Below, one piece after another: positions 25,534 through 34,522 of a DNA stretch of 64,000 nt. The notes below the pieces were generated by a model. It saw only the letters and a program-made list of their open reading frames with translations, was not told where the DNA came from and made no database searches. Origin of the DNA: Methylobacterium sp. W2 (GTDB lineage: Bacteria; Pseudomonadota; Alphaproteobacteria; Rhizobiales; Beijerinckiaceae); contig NZ_VMOA01000001.1 of assembly GCF_020662345.1 (NCBI RefSeq), positions 124,001 to 188,000 of the forward strand. Reading direction: 5' to 3'. Each line of letters begins with the position of its first letter. The stretch's first letter is position 1. The position numbers and the translations under genes were made by a program.

Positions 25534-26394
25534 TCAGGGCTTGCACTCGGTCTCCGTCTTCGCGTCGGTCTTGTGGAGATCGAGGCGGCTGAGATCGCCG
25601 GCGATGGTGAAGTCGCCGTAGTTCAGACTCAGCCCGCCGCTGACGCCATTCTCGTAGAGGAGGAAGGTGAGGACGTAGACCGGGGTGCGCTCGCCCTGTC
25701 CGGGGGTGAAATAGCTCAAGGTCACCGGCCAGCGCCGCATCGCCGCCATTTCGCCTTCCCGCAGGGGCTTATCCCTGTCGGTGCCGCGATCCTTGGCAGG
25801 CTCTTCGGCCGTGATCGGTTTCCCGATGACCGCAAGCGTGTCGAAGATCTTGCGGCCATCGTCCGACCCGTCGAACACCTTGGCCGATATCGTCGTCTCG
25901 CCGGCCTGTGCCGCCTCGATCATGCGGCGCATGTGGAGGGTCGGGAACAGCACGGGGCCGGTTTCGGTGTACTGGTCGCGCTTGGGTTCCTTCAGCTTAA
26001 CCTTCAGGGCCTCGGGGCCGTTCTCTGCCGTTCCGTCCACCGACGTGGATGCGCTGCCGTTGAGCACCGTGTTGGTCTTGAAGCGGAAGCTATGCCCGTC
26101 GCCGCCCTCGAAGGTGGTGTTGCGCAGATCGGAAAGGCGCTTGCCGGTCTCGCCGCTATCGAGCTCCGTCACCTGCCGGGTCTGCATCGTGTAGCCCTTG
26201 CAGGCATCGCCGCTGAAATCGAGGACGATGCGGCCCCGCGCGCTCTCCACCGCTCGCGCGCCCCGGCTCTCGGCGAGCGACAGGTCGTAGACCGCGCGGT
26301 GGCCGGCCAATCGCATCGGCGCGGCCTCGGCAAAGGCCGTGGAAGCGGAGAGGGCGCCGAACGCGATGGCGAGGGTGGAGCTTGGCAACCGCAT
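25534..26394 (-). CDS. eipB: Cell envelope integrity protein EipB (DUF1849)
   Basis: The 286-aa protein has a signal peptide (MRLPSSTLAIAFGALSASTA to about AFAEA) and the DUF1849 beta-rich domain, starting MRLAGHRAVYDLSLAES. Cysteines C65 in GDACKGY and C284 in ECKP lie at the two ends of the mature chain. They match the single disulfide that closes the beta-spiral of Brucella EipB, a periplasmic protein needed for envelope integrity. GGGAG before the ATG at 26394 supports this start over one at 26502. It is transcribed alone and is convergent with the DUF3572 gene. Confidence 0.9.
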   Translation of the reverse strand: MRLPSSTLAIAFGALSASTAFAEAAPMRLAGHRAVYDLSLAESRGARAVESARGRIVLDFSGDACKGYTMQTRQVTELDSGETGKRLSDLRNTTFEGGDGHSFRFKTNTVLNGSASTSVDGTAENGPEALKVKLKEPKRDQYTETGPVLFPTLHMRRMIEAAQAGETTISAKVFDGSDDGRKIFDTLAVIGKPITAEEPAKDRGTDRDKPLREGEMAAMRRWPVTLSYFTPGQGERTPVYVLTFLLYENGVSGGLSLNYGDFTIAGDLSRLDLHKTDAKTETECKP

Positions 26395-26529
26395 GAGGTC
26401 TCCCGATGGCCACGCCGGTCGAAGCGAGCGGCGTGCCGATGCGCCGTCACAGATAGGGGGCCGATGCCAGAGCGGCAACGGCCTGCCCCTGGTCCTCTCC
26501 ATGGTCCCGGCCTACGCCTTCGCGACGCC

Positions 26530-27294
26530 TCACCGGGCCGTCGCGGCACCCTGCGCCGCTTCCTCGACGCCGGTGGCGCCTCGGAAGCGGCCGTGCCGGA
26601 TGAAGCGCAGGGAGGCGCTGATCGCGGCACGGTTCAGGAGCATCAGGTCGTGGGTGGTGTGGAGCGTGAGATGGTCGGCCATGCCGGAGACCCGCGTCCG
26701 CGCCACGCTCACGCGCCCGTCATTGGGGCGGGGCAGGATCAGAAAGGATTCGATCAGCCAGATTGAGCGGTCCGCCGCGATGACCCCCAAGGGAAAATCG
26801 ACCTCGCCGAGGAGCGCGCTGAGGGCCGGCGAGCGGTGGGTGGTGAGTTGCGCGCCCGCCGGCCCGAAGAACATCCGGTAGGGCCTCATCCAATGGAGAA
26901 AGTCCGCGAGTTCGCTGCCGCCGTTCGGCGGTCCCAGCATCACCACGCGGCCGAGATTGGCCGGGCGATGCCGGGTGATGATTCCCCGCGCCACGAGTCC
27001 GCCCATGGAATGGGTGACGAAATGCAGGCGGCGCAGGCCGGACGCGAATGCCGCCACCTCTGGCGCGGCGCCCTCGACGATCGTCTGGATCGTGGCCTTT
27101 CGCCCGGGGTAGTCGAGGTTGAGTGTCCGGTACCCCTCGGCGCGAAAAGCGCGCTCCATCCGCCCGAGGGAGGCTGAGCGGCGCGCGATGCCGTGAAGCA
27201 GCACGACGCCCTCCGCACCGTCCGTCTCCCTCACGTCCGCACTCCTTGCGTGGAGGCCGATCCGTCCGTGGAGGTCGAGTGACGAAGCCGTCAT
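26530..27294 (-). CDS. Alpha/beta hydrolase, lipase-like
   Basis: The 254-aa protein is a small alpha/beta hydrolase of the PGAP1/triacylglycerol lipase type. VVLLHGIARRSASLG supplies the oxyanion region, LNLDYPGRK the second strand, and HFVTHSMGGLVARG the nucleophile elbow with the serine. VVMLGPPNGGSELAD follows, and the histidine is probably in LHTTHDLMLLN near the C-terminus. There is no signal peptide. The ATG at 27294 is preferred over an upstream frame that adds a basic stretch. The substrate is unknown. It is divergent from priA. Confidence 0.8.
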   Translation of the reverse strand: MTASSLDLHGRIGLHARSADVRETDGAEGVVLLHGIARRSASLGRMERAFRAEGYRTLNLDYPGRKATIQTIVEGAAPEVAAFASGLRRLHFVTHSMGGLVARGIITRHRPANLGRVVMLGPPNGGSELADFLHWMRPYRMFFGPAGAQLTTHRSPALSALLGEVDFPLGVIAADRSIWLIESFLILPRPNDGRVSVARTRVSGMADHLTLHTTHDLMLLNRAAISASLRFIRHGRFRGATGVEEAAQGAATAR

Positions 27295-27644
27295 CGGGTT
27301 GCTCCCCGCAGCGCACCGTCCGACATCCGCGGGGCGGCGGTCGAGGTAGTGCCGGCGACAGCCATGACGCAAGGGGTGAAACGCACGATGCCGGCCACAC
27401 TCGCGTGAGCGACCGGACCGACGACCGCCGGATGCTGGCCTGCCCGACGGTGATCAGCCGCTGCATGTCGCCGAACCTCACCGCCCCTGCGCTGATGCTC
27501 AACGGTCCTCCAGGTCTCGGCCTGTCCTCGGCACTGTTTTACCCTCGCCGCCTTGCCGGTGGCGATCGGTCTGGCGCGCGGCGATCGTTCGCGATCCGGC
27601 GAGAGAGTACGTACATAGAACATGGTCCCCATGCAGAAGAGCCC
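27295..27644. other. Divergent intergenic region between lipase and priA
   Basis: This 350-bp region must hold the promoters for both genes. A frame open from 27123 runs through it into priA, but the encoded sequence is Arg/Ser/Pro-rich and unlike PriA. GTACGTAC at about 27607-27614 is the only small palindrome noted. No RNA gene or repeat is visible. Confidence 0.4.
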
Positions 27645-29831
27645 ATGCCCAGCGTCGCCGACATCCTGATCCCGCTCGCGCTCGACAACGCCTACAGCTA
27701 CGCCGTGCCCGCCGGGCTGGTCCTGGCGCCCGGTGACGTGGTGCAGGTGCCGCTCGGGCCACGCGAGACGGTGGGGGTGGTCTGGCAGGTGTCGGAAAGC
27801 CCCGGTGGCTCGAACCTGAGGCTCGTGACGGGCCGGATCGAAGCGCCCCCTCTTTCCGACCCATTGCGCGAACTCGTTGATTGGCTTGCCCGCTACACTC
27901 TGGCTCCGAAGGGCTCGGCGCTAGCTATGGCCCTGCGCCTGCCCGACGAGGCCGCCCGCAGCGAGACCTCGCGCATCGGCGTGCGGGAAACGGGCAAGCC
28001 GCCCGCCCGGCCGACGCCGGCGCGACTGAAGGTTCTCGCAGTGGCCGGGGACGGGGCGATGCGCGGCAAGAGCGCGCTCGCCAAGGAGGCCGGCGTCTCG
28101 CTCAGCGTGGTCGATGGCCTCATTGATGATGGCGCCCTCGAGGCCGTGGCCCTGGCGCCGGAGCCGGTGGCGCTACCGCCCAACCCAGACCACGAGCGCG
28201 TTCCCCTGTCGGAGGTGCAAGACCAGGCGGCCCGCGACCTCATCGGCCTGACCTATCCCACGTCCGAGGATGGGACCACGCGGAAAGCGCCCACGATCCT
28301 CCTCGAAGGCGTCACCGGTTCGGGCAAGACGGAGGTCTATTTCGAGGCCGTAGCGGAAGCCGTCCGGCGCGGGCAACAGGCTCTCATCCTGATGCCGGAG
28401 ATCGCGCTCACGGCGCAGTTCCTCGACCGGTTCGCCGAGCGCTTCGGCGTCCGGCCAGCGACCTGGCATTCGGGCATCGGGTCGAAGCGTCGCGAGCGCC
28501 TGCGCGCCGGTGTGGCGGCGGGCGAGGTCGCGGTGGTGGTCGGCGCCCGTTCGGCCCTGTTTCTGCCTTTCAGCGATCTCGGCCTCATCGTCGTCGACGA
28601 GGAGCACGAGGCCGCCTACAAGCAGGAGGACGGGGTCCATTACCACGCCCGCGACATGGCGGTGGTGCGCGGCCGCCTCGAGAACTGCCCGGTGGTCCTC
28701 GCCTCGGCGACCCCCTCCATCGAGACCAAGGTCAATGCCGAGAAGGGGCGCTACGCCCATATCGTCCTGCCCGAGCGGTTCGGCGGGCGGCGGCTGCCGG
28801 ACATCCATGCCATCGACATGCGCCTCGATAAGCCGGAGAAGGGCCGCTTCCTTGCCCCTCCCCTGGTCAACGCCGTGCGCGCCACCATCGAGGCCGGCGA
28901 TCAGGCGCTGCTGTTTCTCAACCGGCGGGGCTATGCGCCGCTCACCCTGTGCCGGGCCTGCGGACACCGCTACCAGTGCCGCAACTGCTCGACCTGGCTG
29001 GTGGAGCATCGCTTCCGCCGGGCACTGGTCTGCCACCAATGCGGCTATGCCGAACGCCGGCCCGACGCCTGCACCGAATGCGGCACCTTCGACAATCTCA
29101 CCCCTTGTGGGCCTGGGGTGGAGCGCATTGCCGAGGAGGTGACGGAGCTGTTTCCCGACAAGCGCATCATCGTGCTCTCCTCCGACTTTCCCGGCGGGGC
29201 CGAGCGCCTACGCGCCGAATTGCAGAGCGTGGCCGACGGGGAATGCGACATCGTCATCGGCACCCAGCTCGTCGCCAAGGGCCACAATTTTCCGCATCTG
29301 ACCCTAGTCGGCGTGCTCGACGCCGATATCGGCCTGACCTCCGGCGATCCGCGTGCAGCGGAGCGGACCTTCCAGCTGCTCCAGCAGGTGACGGGCCGTG
29401 CCGGACGCGGCGACAAACCGGGCCGCGCCCTGGTCCAGACCTACCAGCCGGATCATCCAGTGATCGCGGCTCTGCTTTCGGGCGACGCTACCCGATTTTA
29501 CGAGGAGGAGATCGCCTCGCGCGAGGCCGCCGGCCTGCCGCCGTTCGGGCGGCTCGCCGCCCTCATCGTCTCGGCCAACGAGCGCGAGGTGGCGGAGGCG
29601 CATGGGCAGGCCCTGGCGCGGGCCGCCGAACCGCCGGAGGGCATCATGGTGCTGGGGCCGGCCGAGGCACCCCTCGCGCTGATCCGAGGACGCTACCGGT
29701 TCCGGCTGCTGGTGAAGACCGAGCGGGCCGTCGATCTCCAGGGCTACCTGCGCGATTGGCTCGGGCGCGGGCCGAAGGTTCGCGGCAACGTGAAGGTCGC
29801 CATCGACGTGGACCCTCAGAGTTTCCTATAA
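27645..29831 (+). CDS. priA: Primosomal protein N' (replication restart helicase PriA)
   Basis: The 728-aa superfamily 2 helicase restarts stalled replication forks. The N-terminal 3'-DNA-binding domain begins VADILIPLALDNAYSYAVP. The helicase core shows Walker A GVTGSGKTEVYFEA, LMPEIALTAQF, the Walker B box VDEEHEAAYKQED and SATPSIET. A cysteine-rich zinc region inserts next, LCRACGHRYQCRNC then VCHQCGY and ACTECG. IGTQLVAKGHNFPHLTLVGV and QVTGRAGRGDKPG finish the second motor lobe. The ATG at 27645 gives normal family length. Confidence 0.96.
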   Translation: MPSVADILIPLALDNAYSYAVPAGLVLAPGDVVQVPLGPRETVGVVWQVSESPGGSNLRLVTGRIEAPPLSDPLRELVDWLARYTLAPKGSALAMALRLPDEAARSETSRIGVRETGKPPARPTPARLKVLAVAGDGAMRGKSALAKEAGVSLSVVDGLIDDGALEAVALAPEPVALPPNPDHERVPLSEVQDQAARDLIGLTYPTSEDGTTRKAPTILLEGVTGSGKTEVYFEAVAEAVRRGQQALILMPEIALTAQFLDRFAERFGVRPATWHSGIGSKRRERLRAGVAAGEVAVVVGARSALFLPFSDLGLIVVDEEHEAAYKQEDGVHYHARDMAVVRGRLENCPVVLASATPSIETKVNAEKGRYAHIVLPERFGGRRLPDIHAIDMRLDKPEKGRFLAPPLVNAVRATIEAGDQALLFLNRRGYAPLTLCRACGHRYQCRNCSTWLVEHRFRRALVCHQCGYAERRPDACTECGTFDNLTPCGPGVERIAEEVTELFPDKRIIVLSSDFPGGAERLRAELQSVADGECDIVIGTQLVAKGHNFPHLTLVGVLDADIGLTSGDPRAAERTFQLLQQVTGRAGRGDKPGRALVQTYQPDHPVIAALLSGDATRFYEEEIASREAAGLPPFGRLAALIVSANEREVAEAHGQALARAAEPPEGIMVLGPAEAPLALIRGRYRFRLLVKTERAVDLQGYLRDWLGRGPKVRGNVKVAIDVDPQSFL

Positions 29832-29882
29832 GTCTGGTCCAACGTTCGCATGGTGCGTTCGACCCGACCAGGAGTGCTGCAC

Positions 29883-30242
29883 GTGCTGACCTACACCAAG
29901 ACACCGGACTCGAACGTCGCCGAGATCGTCGTCGACGGCCAGATCACCGATCAGGACATGAACACCGTCATCACCGCGATGCAGGCCGATCTCGACAAGG
30001 GCGGCAAGCTCAAGCTGCTGGAGGACGTACGCGAGTTCAAGGGCATGGAGCCGGCGGCCTTCTTCAAGGACGTGCGCTTCGGTCTCGCCATGATGAAGGG
30101 CGTCAGTCACGTCGCCCTGGTCACGGACGCGTCCTGGCTGCGCATGGTCGCCGACACGTTCGGCAAGGTGTCCCCGGCCCAGATCAAGACCTTCGACCGC
30201 GCCCATATCGACGAGGCACGGAGCTGGCTCGCTGCCGCTTAA
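29883..30242 (+). CDS. SpoIIAA-like (STAS/CRAL-TRIO type) protein
   Basis: The 119-aa protein resembles the SpoIIAA-like family (PF11964): alternating strands and helices with VAEIVVDGQITDQDM, KLLEDVREFKGMEPAAFFKD, a conserved VALVTDASWLRM, and a closing FDRAHIDEARSWL. AGGAG eight bases before the GTG at 29883 decides this start over an ATG at 29850. The family has no settled function and is thought to bind lipids or act in signalling. It lies 51 bp after priA and may be co-transcribed. Confidence 0.75.
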   Translation: MLTYTKTPDSNVAEIVVDGQITDQDMNTVITAMQADLDKGGKLKLLEDVREFKGMEPAAFFKDVRFGLAMMKGVSHVALVTDASWLRMVADTFGKVSPAQIKTFDRAHIDEARSWLAAA

Positions 30243-30248
30243 CGAACC

Positions 30249-30641
30249 CTATTCGGCCTGGGCGGTGCGCGTGGTCTGACGCCGCGCCGTCCAGCGCCCC
30301 GAGCAGAGGGGCGAAACTTTCCAGGTGCCGCTTCCCGAGCGGGCCTCGAGCCGACCGGAAGCCGCGCCGCTGGCGCTGCCATTCGAGACGTTGAGCCCCA
30401 CCGTTCCATCGGTGCCGACGCGGCCGGTCATCGTGGCCCGGTCTGCCGAGGAGACGAGCCGGACCTGACCGTCCTGGACCGAGACCGAGTAGCTGTAACG
30501 GCTGTCACAGATGCCGCTCTCGGTCACGAGTTCCACGGACCATGCGCCATTGAAGTTGCCGGCCTCGCGGCTGACGGCCGGTTGAAGATGAGCCGATGAG
30601 AGTCCGGCTCCGAGTGCCAGCACAGCCACGAGTTTCGACAT
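30249..30641 (-). CDS. Secreted hypothetical protein, 130 aa
   Basis: A signal peptide, MSKLVAVLALGAGLSSAHL, is followed by a beta-rich domain. GNFNGAWSVELVTESGICDS comes first, then a GRV-DGTVGLNVS unit, SGRLEARSGSGTWKVS and LCSGRWTARRQ. The two cysteines (ICDS and LCSG) could form a disulfide linking the ends. From memory, the W-VE--T--G-CD...CSG-W-A-R pattern recurs in many alphaproteobacterial secreted proteins of unknown function. AGGGGG before the ATG at 30641 supports the start. It ends 6 bp from the convergent SpoIIAA-like gene, so the two must share termination signals. Confidence 0.65.
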   Translation of the reverse strand: MSKLVAVLALGAGLSSAHLQPAVSREAGNFNGAWSVELVTESGICDSRYSYSVSVQDGQVRLVSSADRATMTGRVGTDGTVGLNVSNGSASGAASGRLEARSGSGTWKVSPLCSGRWTARRQTTRTAQAE

Positions 30642-30954
30642 GTTTCCCCCTGCGTTGAGATAGATCACAGCGTCCCGTAGGCAGCCCTTCGGCGCCCTTG
30701 AGAGAAGTCATGCGATCAACGGATTGTTGGATTGTATAGATTCAGGATGCTCAGGGCAAGTTTATGGCGTCCGCTAAGGTAAGCTTCGCCGTTGCAATGA
30801 GGAGGCAGTGGCGAATTCTGGAGCGGAATACCGAGTGGTAGCGCGTAAATTAGGCACGGCCCAACCGGAAGCTCAACCTATAGCCAAGCCTGTGCCGCTT
30901 CGAGGTGAACAATGCTGCGTCACCGAGCGATGGCACTCGGGATCAACGATCAAC
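30642..30954. other. Intergenic region, no gene seen
   Basis: This 313-bp gap lies upstream of a secreted-protein gene and downstream of the asparaginase gene, both on the minus strand. It is less GC-rich than its surroundings, with TTGTTGGATTGTATAGATTC-type sequence at about 30723-30745, and probably holds the promoter of the secreted protein. GATCAACGATCAACTTAATG at about 30940-30959 has a repeated GATCAA. I see no terminator of standard form. Confidence 0.4.
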
Positions 30955-31944
30955 TTAATGATCGAAATGGGCCTGCAACGCGTCGCGGTCCCGCGTGATC
31001 GCGAGTGCGACGAGAGCCAGGACGCGGGCCTTGTCCGGCGACAGGTCGTCGGCGAAGACGGCGCCCTCCGCCTTCAGGGTACTGCCGCCGCCGGGGAATC
31101 CGTAGACGGGCAGGGCGCGGCCGTTCTCCAGTTTCGTGGCGATGATGATGCCGACACCCTTGGCGATGGCGCTCCTGATCGCGTCGAGGAATGCGGCATT
31201 GACGTTACCCATGCCGAGGGCGGCCACCACGATCCCCTCCGCGCCGCTCTCGACGGCATGGCGGATTTGGCTGCCATCGGCACCGGCATACATCGCGACG
31301 ATGACGATTCTGGCGAGCCGCTCGGGCAGCGGCAGGGTCTGCCGCCGCAGGGGCGCCCGGCGAATCACCACGCGATCCTCATCGATGGTGCCGAGGTAGC
31401 CGGTCTCGCCCGAATGGAAGGTCTCCACATTGTGGGTGTGGGTCTTCCTCACGTCACGCGCCGCATTGATCGCATGGTTGAGCGTCACCGTCACACCAAG
31501 GGACGCGGCGGCGGGCGAGAGGATCTGACGCACCGCATTGAGGAGGTTGCGGGCGCCGTCGCTGTCGAGATCGGACGCGTTGCGCTGCGCGCCGATGACC
31601 ACGACCGGCTTGTCAATGCGCAGCGTCAGGTCGAGGAAATAGGCGCTGGTGTCGAGGGTATCGGTCCCGTGCAGGACCACGACGCCGGCGATGTCGGGAT
31701 CGGCGAGCAACCCCTCGACGGTCCGTGTCAGCGAGGGCCACAGGTCCGGCCCCATCTCCGCGCTCGGGATGTTGGAGAACTCGGTCACGGCGATCCGCGC
31801 CAGCTTTTCCAGGCCCGGCACGGCGGCCACGAGGTCGGCTCCCGACAAGGCCGGTACCGGTGCATGGGTCACCGGGTCGATTTTCATCGCGATGGTGCCG
31901 CCGGTGGCGACGATTGCGACGGTGGGGAGAACGACGTCCGTCAC
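30955..31944 (-). CDS. L-asparaginase
   Basis: The 329-aa enzyme has both catalytic threonine motifs of the bacterial asparaginase family: VAIVATGGTIAMK near the N-terminus and VVVLHGTDTLDTSAYFLDLT at about residue 90. Other family segments are VVIGAQRNASDLDSDG, FHSGETGYLG and GMGNVNAAFLDA. There is no signal peptide, so it is likely the cytoplasmic form, converting asparagine to aspartate and ammonia. The GTG at 31944 is 8 bp after the stop of the Trm112-like gene, so it is the last gene of a four-gene minus-strand run. Confidence 0.9.
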   Translation of the reverse strand: MTDVVLPTVAIVATGGTIAMKIDPVTHAPVPALSGADLVAAVPGLEKLARIAVTEFSNIPSAEMGPDLWPSLTRTVEGLLADPDIAGVVVLHGTDTLDTSAYFLDLTLRIDKPVVVIGAQRNASDLDSDGARNLLNAVRQILSPAAASLGVTVTLNHAINAARDVRKTHTHNVETFHSGETGYLGTIDEDRVVIRRAPLRRQTLPLPERLARIVIVAMYAGADGSQIRHAVESGAEGIVVAALGMGNVNAAFLDAIRSAIAKGVGIIIATKLENGRALPVYGFPGGGSTLKAEGAVFADDLSPDKARVLALVALAITRDRDALQAHFDH

Positions 31945-31952
31945 CGATCGGC

Positions 31953-32159
31953 TCAATCGTTCAGGGCACGCGCCTCTTCGGGCAGCATGATCGGAATGCC
32001 GTCGCGGATCGGGTAGGCGAGCTTGGCCGAACGGCTCACCAGTTCCTGGCGGACGGAATCGTATTCCAGCGTCTGCTTGGTCAGAGGGCAGACCAGAAGT
32101 TCGAGGAGCTTCGGGTCGACGCGCGTGGCTTCCACGGCGGTGGGGATTTCGTCGGTCAT
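31953..32159 (-). CDS. Trm112 family / UPF0434 protein without zinc cysteines
   Basis: The 68-aa protein matches the UPF0434/Trm112 family in [18 protein letters not shown] and [20 protein letters not shown]. Many relatives have CPxC and another cysteine pair that bind zinc. Only one cysteine remains here, so zinc binding is probably lost, as in other alphaproteobacterial versions. Trm112 proteins activate methyltransferases in eukaryotes and archaea, and the bacterial role is unclear. It sits 24 bp after the LON-domain gene and 8 bp before asparaginase. A GTG at 32165 is an alternative start. Confidence 0.85.
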   Translation of the reverse strand: MTDEIPTAVEATRVDPKLLELLVCPLTKQTLEYDSVRQELVSRSAKLAYPIRDGIPIMLPEEARALND

Positions 32160-32183
32160 CGTCACTGTCCTCGCGTCGCGGCT

Positions 32184-32852
32184 TCACTGCAGGGTCGGTT
32201 CAGACCCCGATCCGCGCACCAACTCCATCTCGGTCACCGCAATCAAGACCTCCGCGCGGGTCTTGAGGTCGGCCGCCTCCAGCATCGCCTGTTTTTCGCG
32301 TGAGCCAAACGGGCTCATCATACAGAGCGCGTTGACGAGGGCCTCGTTCGGCGCCTCGTCGATACCGGCCCAATCGACCTTGAGGTCGTTCACCTCGACG
32401 AAGTCCTTAAGCGCCTTCAGGACCCCCTCGCGGTCCACTGCATCCTCACCGGCTCGCGGCTCGAAATCGCTGATGAAGTCGTCGTAGGAGACTTGGCAGC
32501 GCCGATAGCGGGTTGTGGTCGCGAGTTCGCTCTCGACGCGGAACCGCGCGATGCCGGTGAGCGAGATGAGGTAGCGCCCGTCGCCGGTCTCGGCGAACTG
32601 GGTGATCCGGCCGATGCAGCCGACACGGAAGAGCTTGGGCGTCATCGGCGACGAACCGCTCTCCACGTCGGGCTGGATCATGCCGATGACGCGATCGGTC
32701 CTTAGGGCGTCGTCCACCATAGCGAGGTAGCGCGGCTCGAAGATGTTGAGCGGCATCTGCCCACGGGGCAGGAGCAAAGCGCCGGGCAGGGGGAAGACGG
32801 GGATGACACCGGGGCAGTCGCCCGGCCCCTTGTAGCCCGCATGGGTGCTCAT
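32184..32852 (-). CDS. LON N-terminal (substrate-binding) domain protein
   Basis: The 222-aa protein is a stand-alone LON N-terminal domain with no ATPase or protease part. VIPVFPLPGALLLPRGQMPL and NIFEPRYLAMVDDAL open the domain, IGMIQPD and GRITQFAETGDGRYLISLTG follow, and RFRVE closes the beta barrel. A helical bundle ends the chain. Such proteins occur across alphaproteobacteria and are annotated as peptidase S16, although they lack the active site. The ATG at 32852 lies 28 bp after the cnoX stop. Co-expression with a chaperedoxin suggests a role in protein quality control (inference). Confidence 0.9.
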   Translation of the reverse strand: MSTHAGYKGPGDCPGVIPVFPLPGALLLPRGQMPLNIFEPRYLAMVDDALRTDRVIGMIQPDVESGSSPMTPKLFRVGCIGRITQFAETGDGRYLISLTGIARFRVESELATTTRYRRCQVSYDDFISDFEPRAGEDAVDREGVLKALKDFVEVNDLKVDWAGIDEAPNEALVNALCMMSPFGSREKQAMLEAADLKTRAEVLIAVTEMELVRGSGSEPTLQ

Positions 32853-32880
32853 CGCGTCTCTCCGCCCCGGCGTTGATGCG

Positions 32881-33810
32881 TCATGCGAAGACCAGCGTCG
32901 ACAGTCGTCGCCGGCCACGGATCGAAGCCTTGTCCATGAGGCCCCAGGCCTCGAAGAAAGTGAGGAGCTGCTTGCGGGCCGCCCCGTCGTTCCAGGTCTT
33001 GTCCTGCCGCTCGATCTCGATCAGCTCGTCCACCGCCTCGTCCCGCTTGCCGAGGCCGTTGAGACCGAGAGCGAAGTCGAACCGGGCCTGGAAATCGGCG
33101 GGATCGGCGGCGATGCGCTTCTGAAACACGCCGAGATCGCCGAGGGAGGCCGCCTGCTCGGCGAGCTCCACCGCCGCGCGGATGCTGGCCAAGGCCGGGT
33201 CGCCGGCCTTTTCGGGGGGCGCCATATCGAGGATCTGGCGCGCATTGGCGACCTCGCTGGAGTCGAGCTGGATCTTCGCGAGGGCCGCGAGTGCCACCAG
33301 GTTTCCGGGCTCCTCGCCGAGTACCGCGGCATAGAGTTCGGAGGCTCCGGCAAGATCGCCCTCGCCGAGAGCGACCTCCGCCTCGGTCATCATCGCCTCC
33401 ACCGGCGTCGGGCCGGCGGGACCGGCGAGCCGGGCAATGAACTCCTTGATCTCGCTTTCCGGCAGCGCGCCGACGAAGCCGTCCACGGGACGGCCCTTGT
33501 CGATGGCGATGACGGCGGGGATCGATTGCAGCCCGAGTTGCTGGCTGATCTGCGACCAGATCGCCGGATTCTCGTCGATGTTCACTTTGGCGAGGATGAC
33601 AGCGCCCTTGGCGGCGGTCACGGCCTTCTCCAGCAGGGGCGTCAGCTGCTTGCAGGGGCCGCACCACGTCGCCCAGAAATCCACCAGCACCGGCTGCTCC
33701 AGGGAGGCGGTGATGACCTCGTCGCGAAACGTCGCGGTGGTGACGTCCTTGATGAGGTTCGCGGGACCGCCGGCAGGGCTCGCCCCGGCGGTGGAAACGT
33801 CGTTCAGCAT
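32881..33810 (-). CDS. cnoX: Thioredoxin-TPR chaperedoxin (CnoX/YbbN-like)
   Basis: The 309-aa cytoplasmic protein joins a thioredoxin domain (residues 1-130) to a helical TPR region. The active site is VLVDFWATWCGPCKQLTPLL, with a full redox CGPC. E. coli CnoX has SxxC and lacks reductase activity, whereas this version, like Caulobacter CnoX, should be active. IPAVIAIDKGRPVDGFVGA carries the cis-proline. The TPR part shows ASELYAAVLGEEPGNLVALAA and LGVFQKRIAADPADFQARFD. It leads the run cnoX, LON protein, Trm112-like, asparaginase. Confidence 0.9.
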   Translation of the reverse strand: MLNDVSTAGASPAGGPANLIKDVTTATFRDEVITASLEQPVLVDFWATWCGPCKQLTPLLEKAVTAAKGAVILAKVNIDENPAIWSQISQQLGLQSIPAVIAIDKGRPVDGFVGALPESEIKEFIARLAGPAGPTPVEAMMTEAEVALGEGDLAGASELYAAVLGEEPGNLVALAALAKIQLDSSEVANARQILDMAPPEKAGDPALASIRAAVELAEQAASLGDLGVFQKRIAADPADFQARFDFALGLNGLGKRDEAVDELIEIERQDKTWNDGAARKQLLTFFEAWGLMDKASIRGRRRLSTLVFA

Positions 33811-33986
33811 GCCGTCCTCAACTCTCGCACTCGGATCGACGGCACGGGTGCCGCCGGTAGCCGATCAGATTCGTCCTTGCCCTAGATGGGCGCCCCGGCT
33901 CAACTGGACCAGAGCGATACTCGGGCTATTCACACCATCCCGGCATGCACGCCTCGGCCGCTCGGCCGTGGCGCGGAAGCACCGCC

Positions 33987-34463
33987 TCAGGGCTTCGGCG
34001 CGCCGGGGGGAGTCTTCGAGTCCGTGACGAAACGGGCCTCGTAGCGTCCCTTGGCGGAGGTCGCCTCGCAGGTGATCGCGGTCTTGCCCTCCTGCGGATT
34101 GCTGAAGCTGCAGGATCCGACGGCCGCGAGCGGTCCGCGAACCACGCCCTCGTCGGTCTTTTCGCCGGGGACGACGAGATTGATCGGCTGAAGCGCGTCG
34201 GTTTCCTCCGTCCGCTCCTGCTGGGCTCCGCTGCCACTGAAGCTCAGGGAGCGACCGTCCCAGGCGGAGAAGTCGAAACTCGTCCGGTTGCGGGACACGG
34301 TGTTCATCATCGTGTCCTTGCAGTTCTTAGTGATGTCCAATCCCGCCACGATCAGCTTCTCACACGAGCCTTCGAGCTTGATCGCGGTCTGGGCGCTCGC
34401 GGGACTTGCCGTGGCGACAAGTGCGACAAGGACGGGCAGGATGAGGGGAAAACGCGTCTTCAT
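33987..34463 (-). CDS. Secreted hypothetical protein, 158 aa
   Basis: A signal peptide (MKTRFPLILPVLVALVATA, cut after SAQ or ASA) precedes a mature domain with five cysteines (SCEKL, NCKDT, SCSFS, TCEAT and no others seen apart from these four clearly placed). The sequence IKLEGSCEKLIVAGLDITKN and SFDFSAWDGRSLSFSGSG suggests a beta-rich periplasmic fold. I do not recognise a named family. The ATG at 34463 is preferred since it gives the signal peptide directly. It lies 59 bp downstream of the hydroquinone reductase gene on the same strand, with no functional link apparent. Confidence 0.6.
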   Translation of the reverse strand: MKTRFPLILPVLVALVATASPASAQTAIKLEGSCEKLIVAGLDITKNCKDTMMNTVSRNRTSFDFSAWDGRSLSFSGSGAQQERTEETDALQPINLVVPGEKTDEGVVRGPLAAVGSCSFSNPQEGKTAITCEATSAKGRYEARFVTDSKTPPGAPKP

Positions 34464-34522
34464 GGCGCTGATGTATGTCCGTCGTCGCATCTGTCGAGGG
34501 CAATGTCGCGAAGGTCGCGGCG

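Noticed and set aside
27123-27644. N-terminal extension of priA
   Set aside because: The extra 174 residues are Arg/Ser/Pro-rich and overlap the lipase gene on the other strand. PriA starts normally at 27645.
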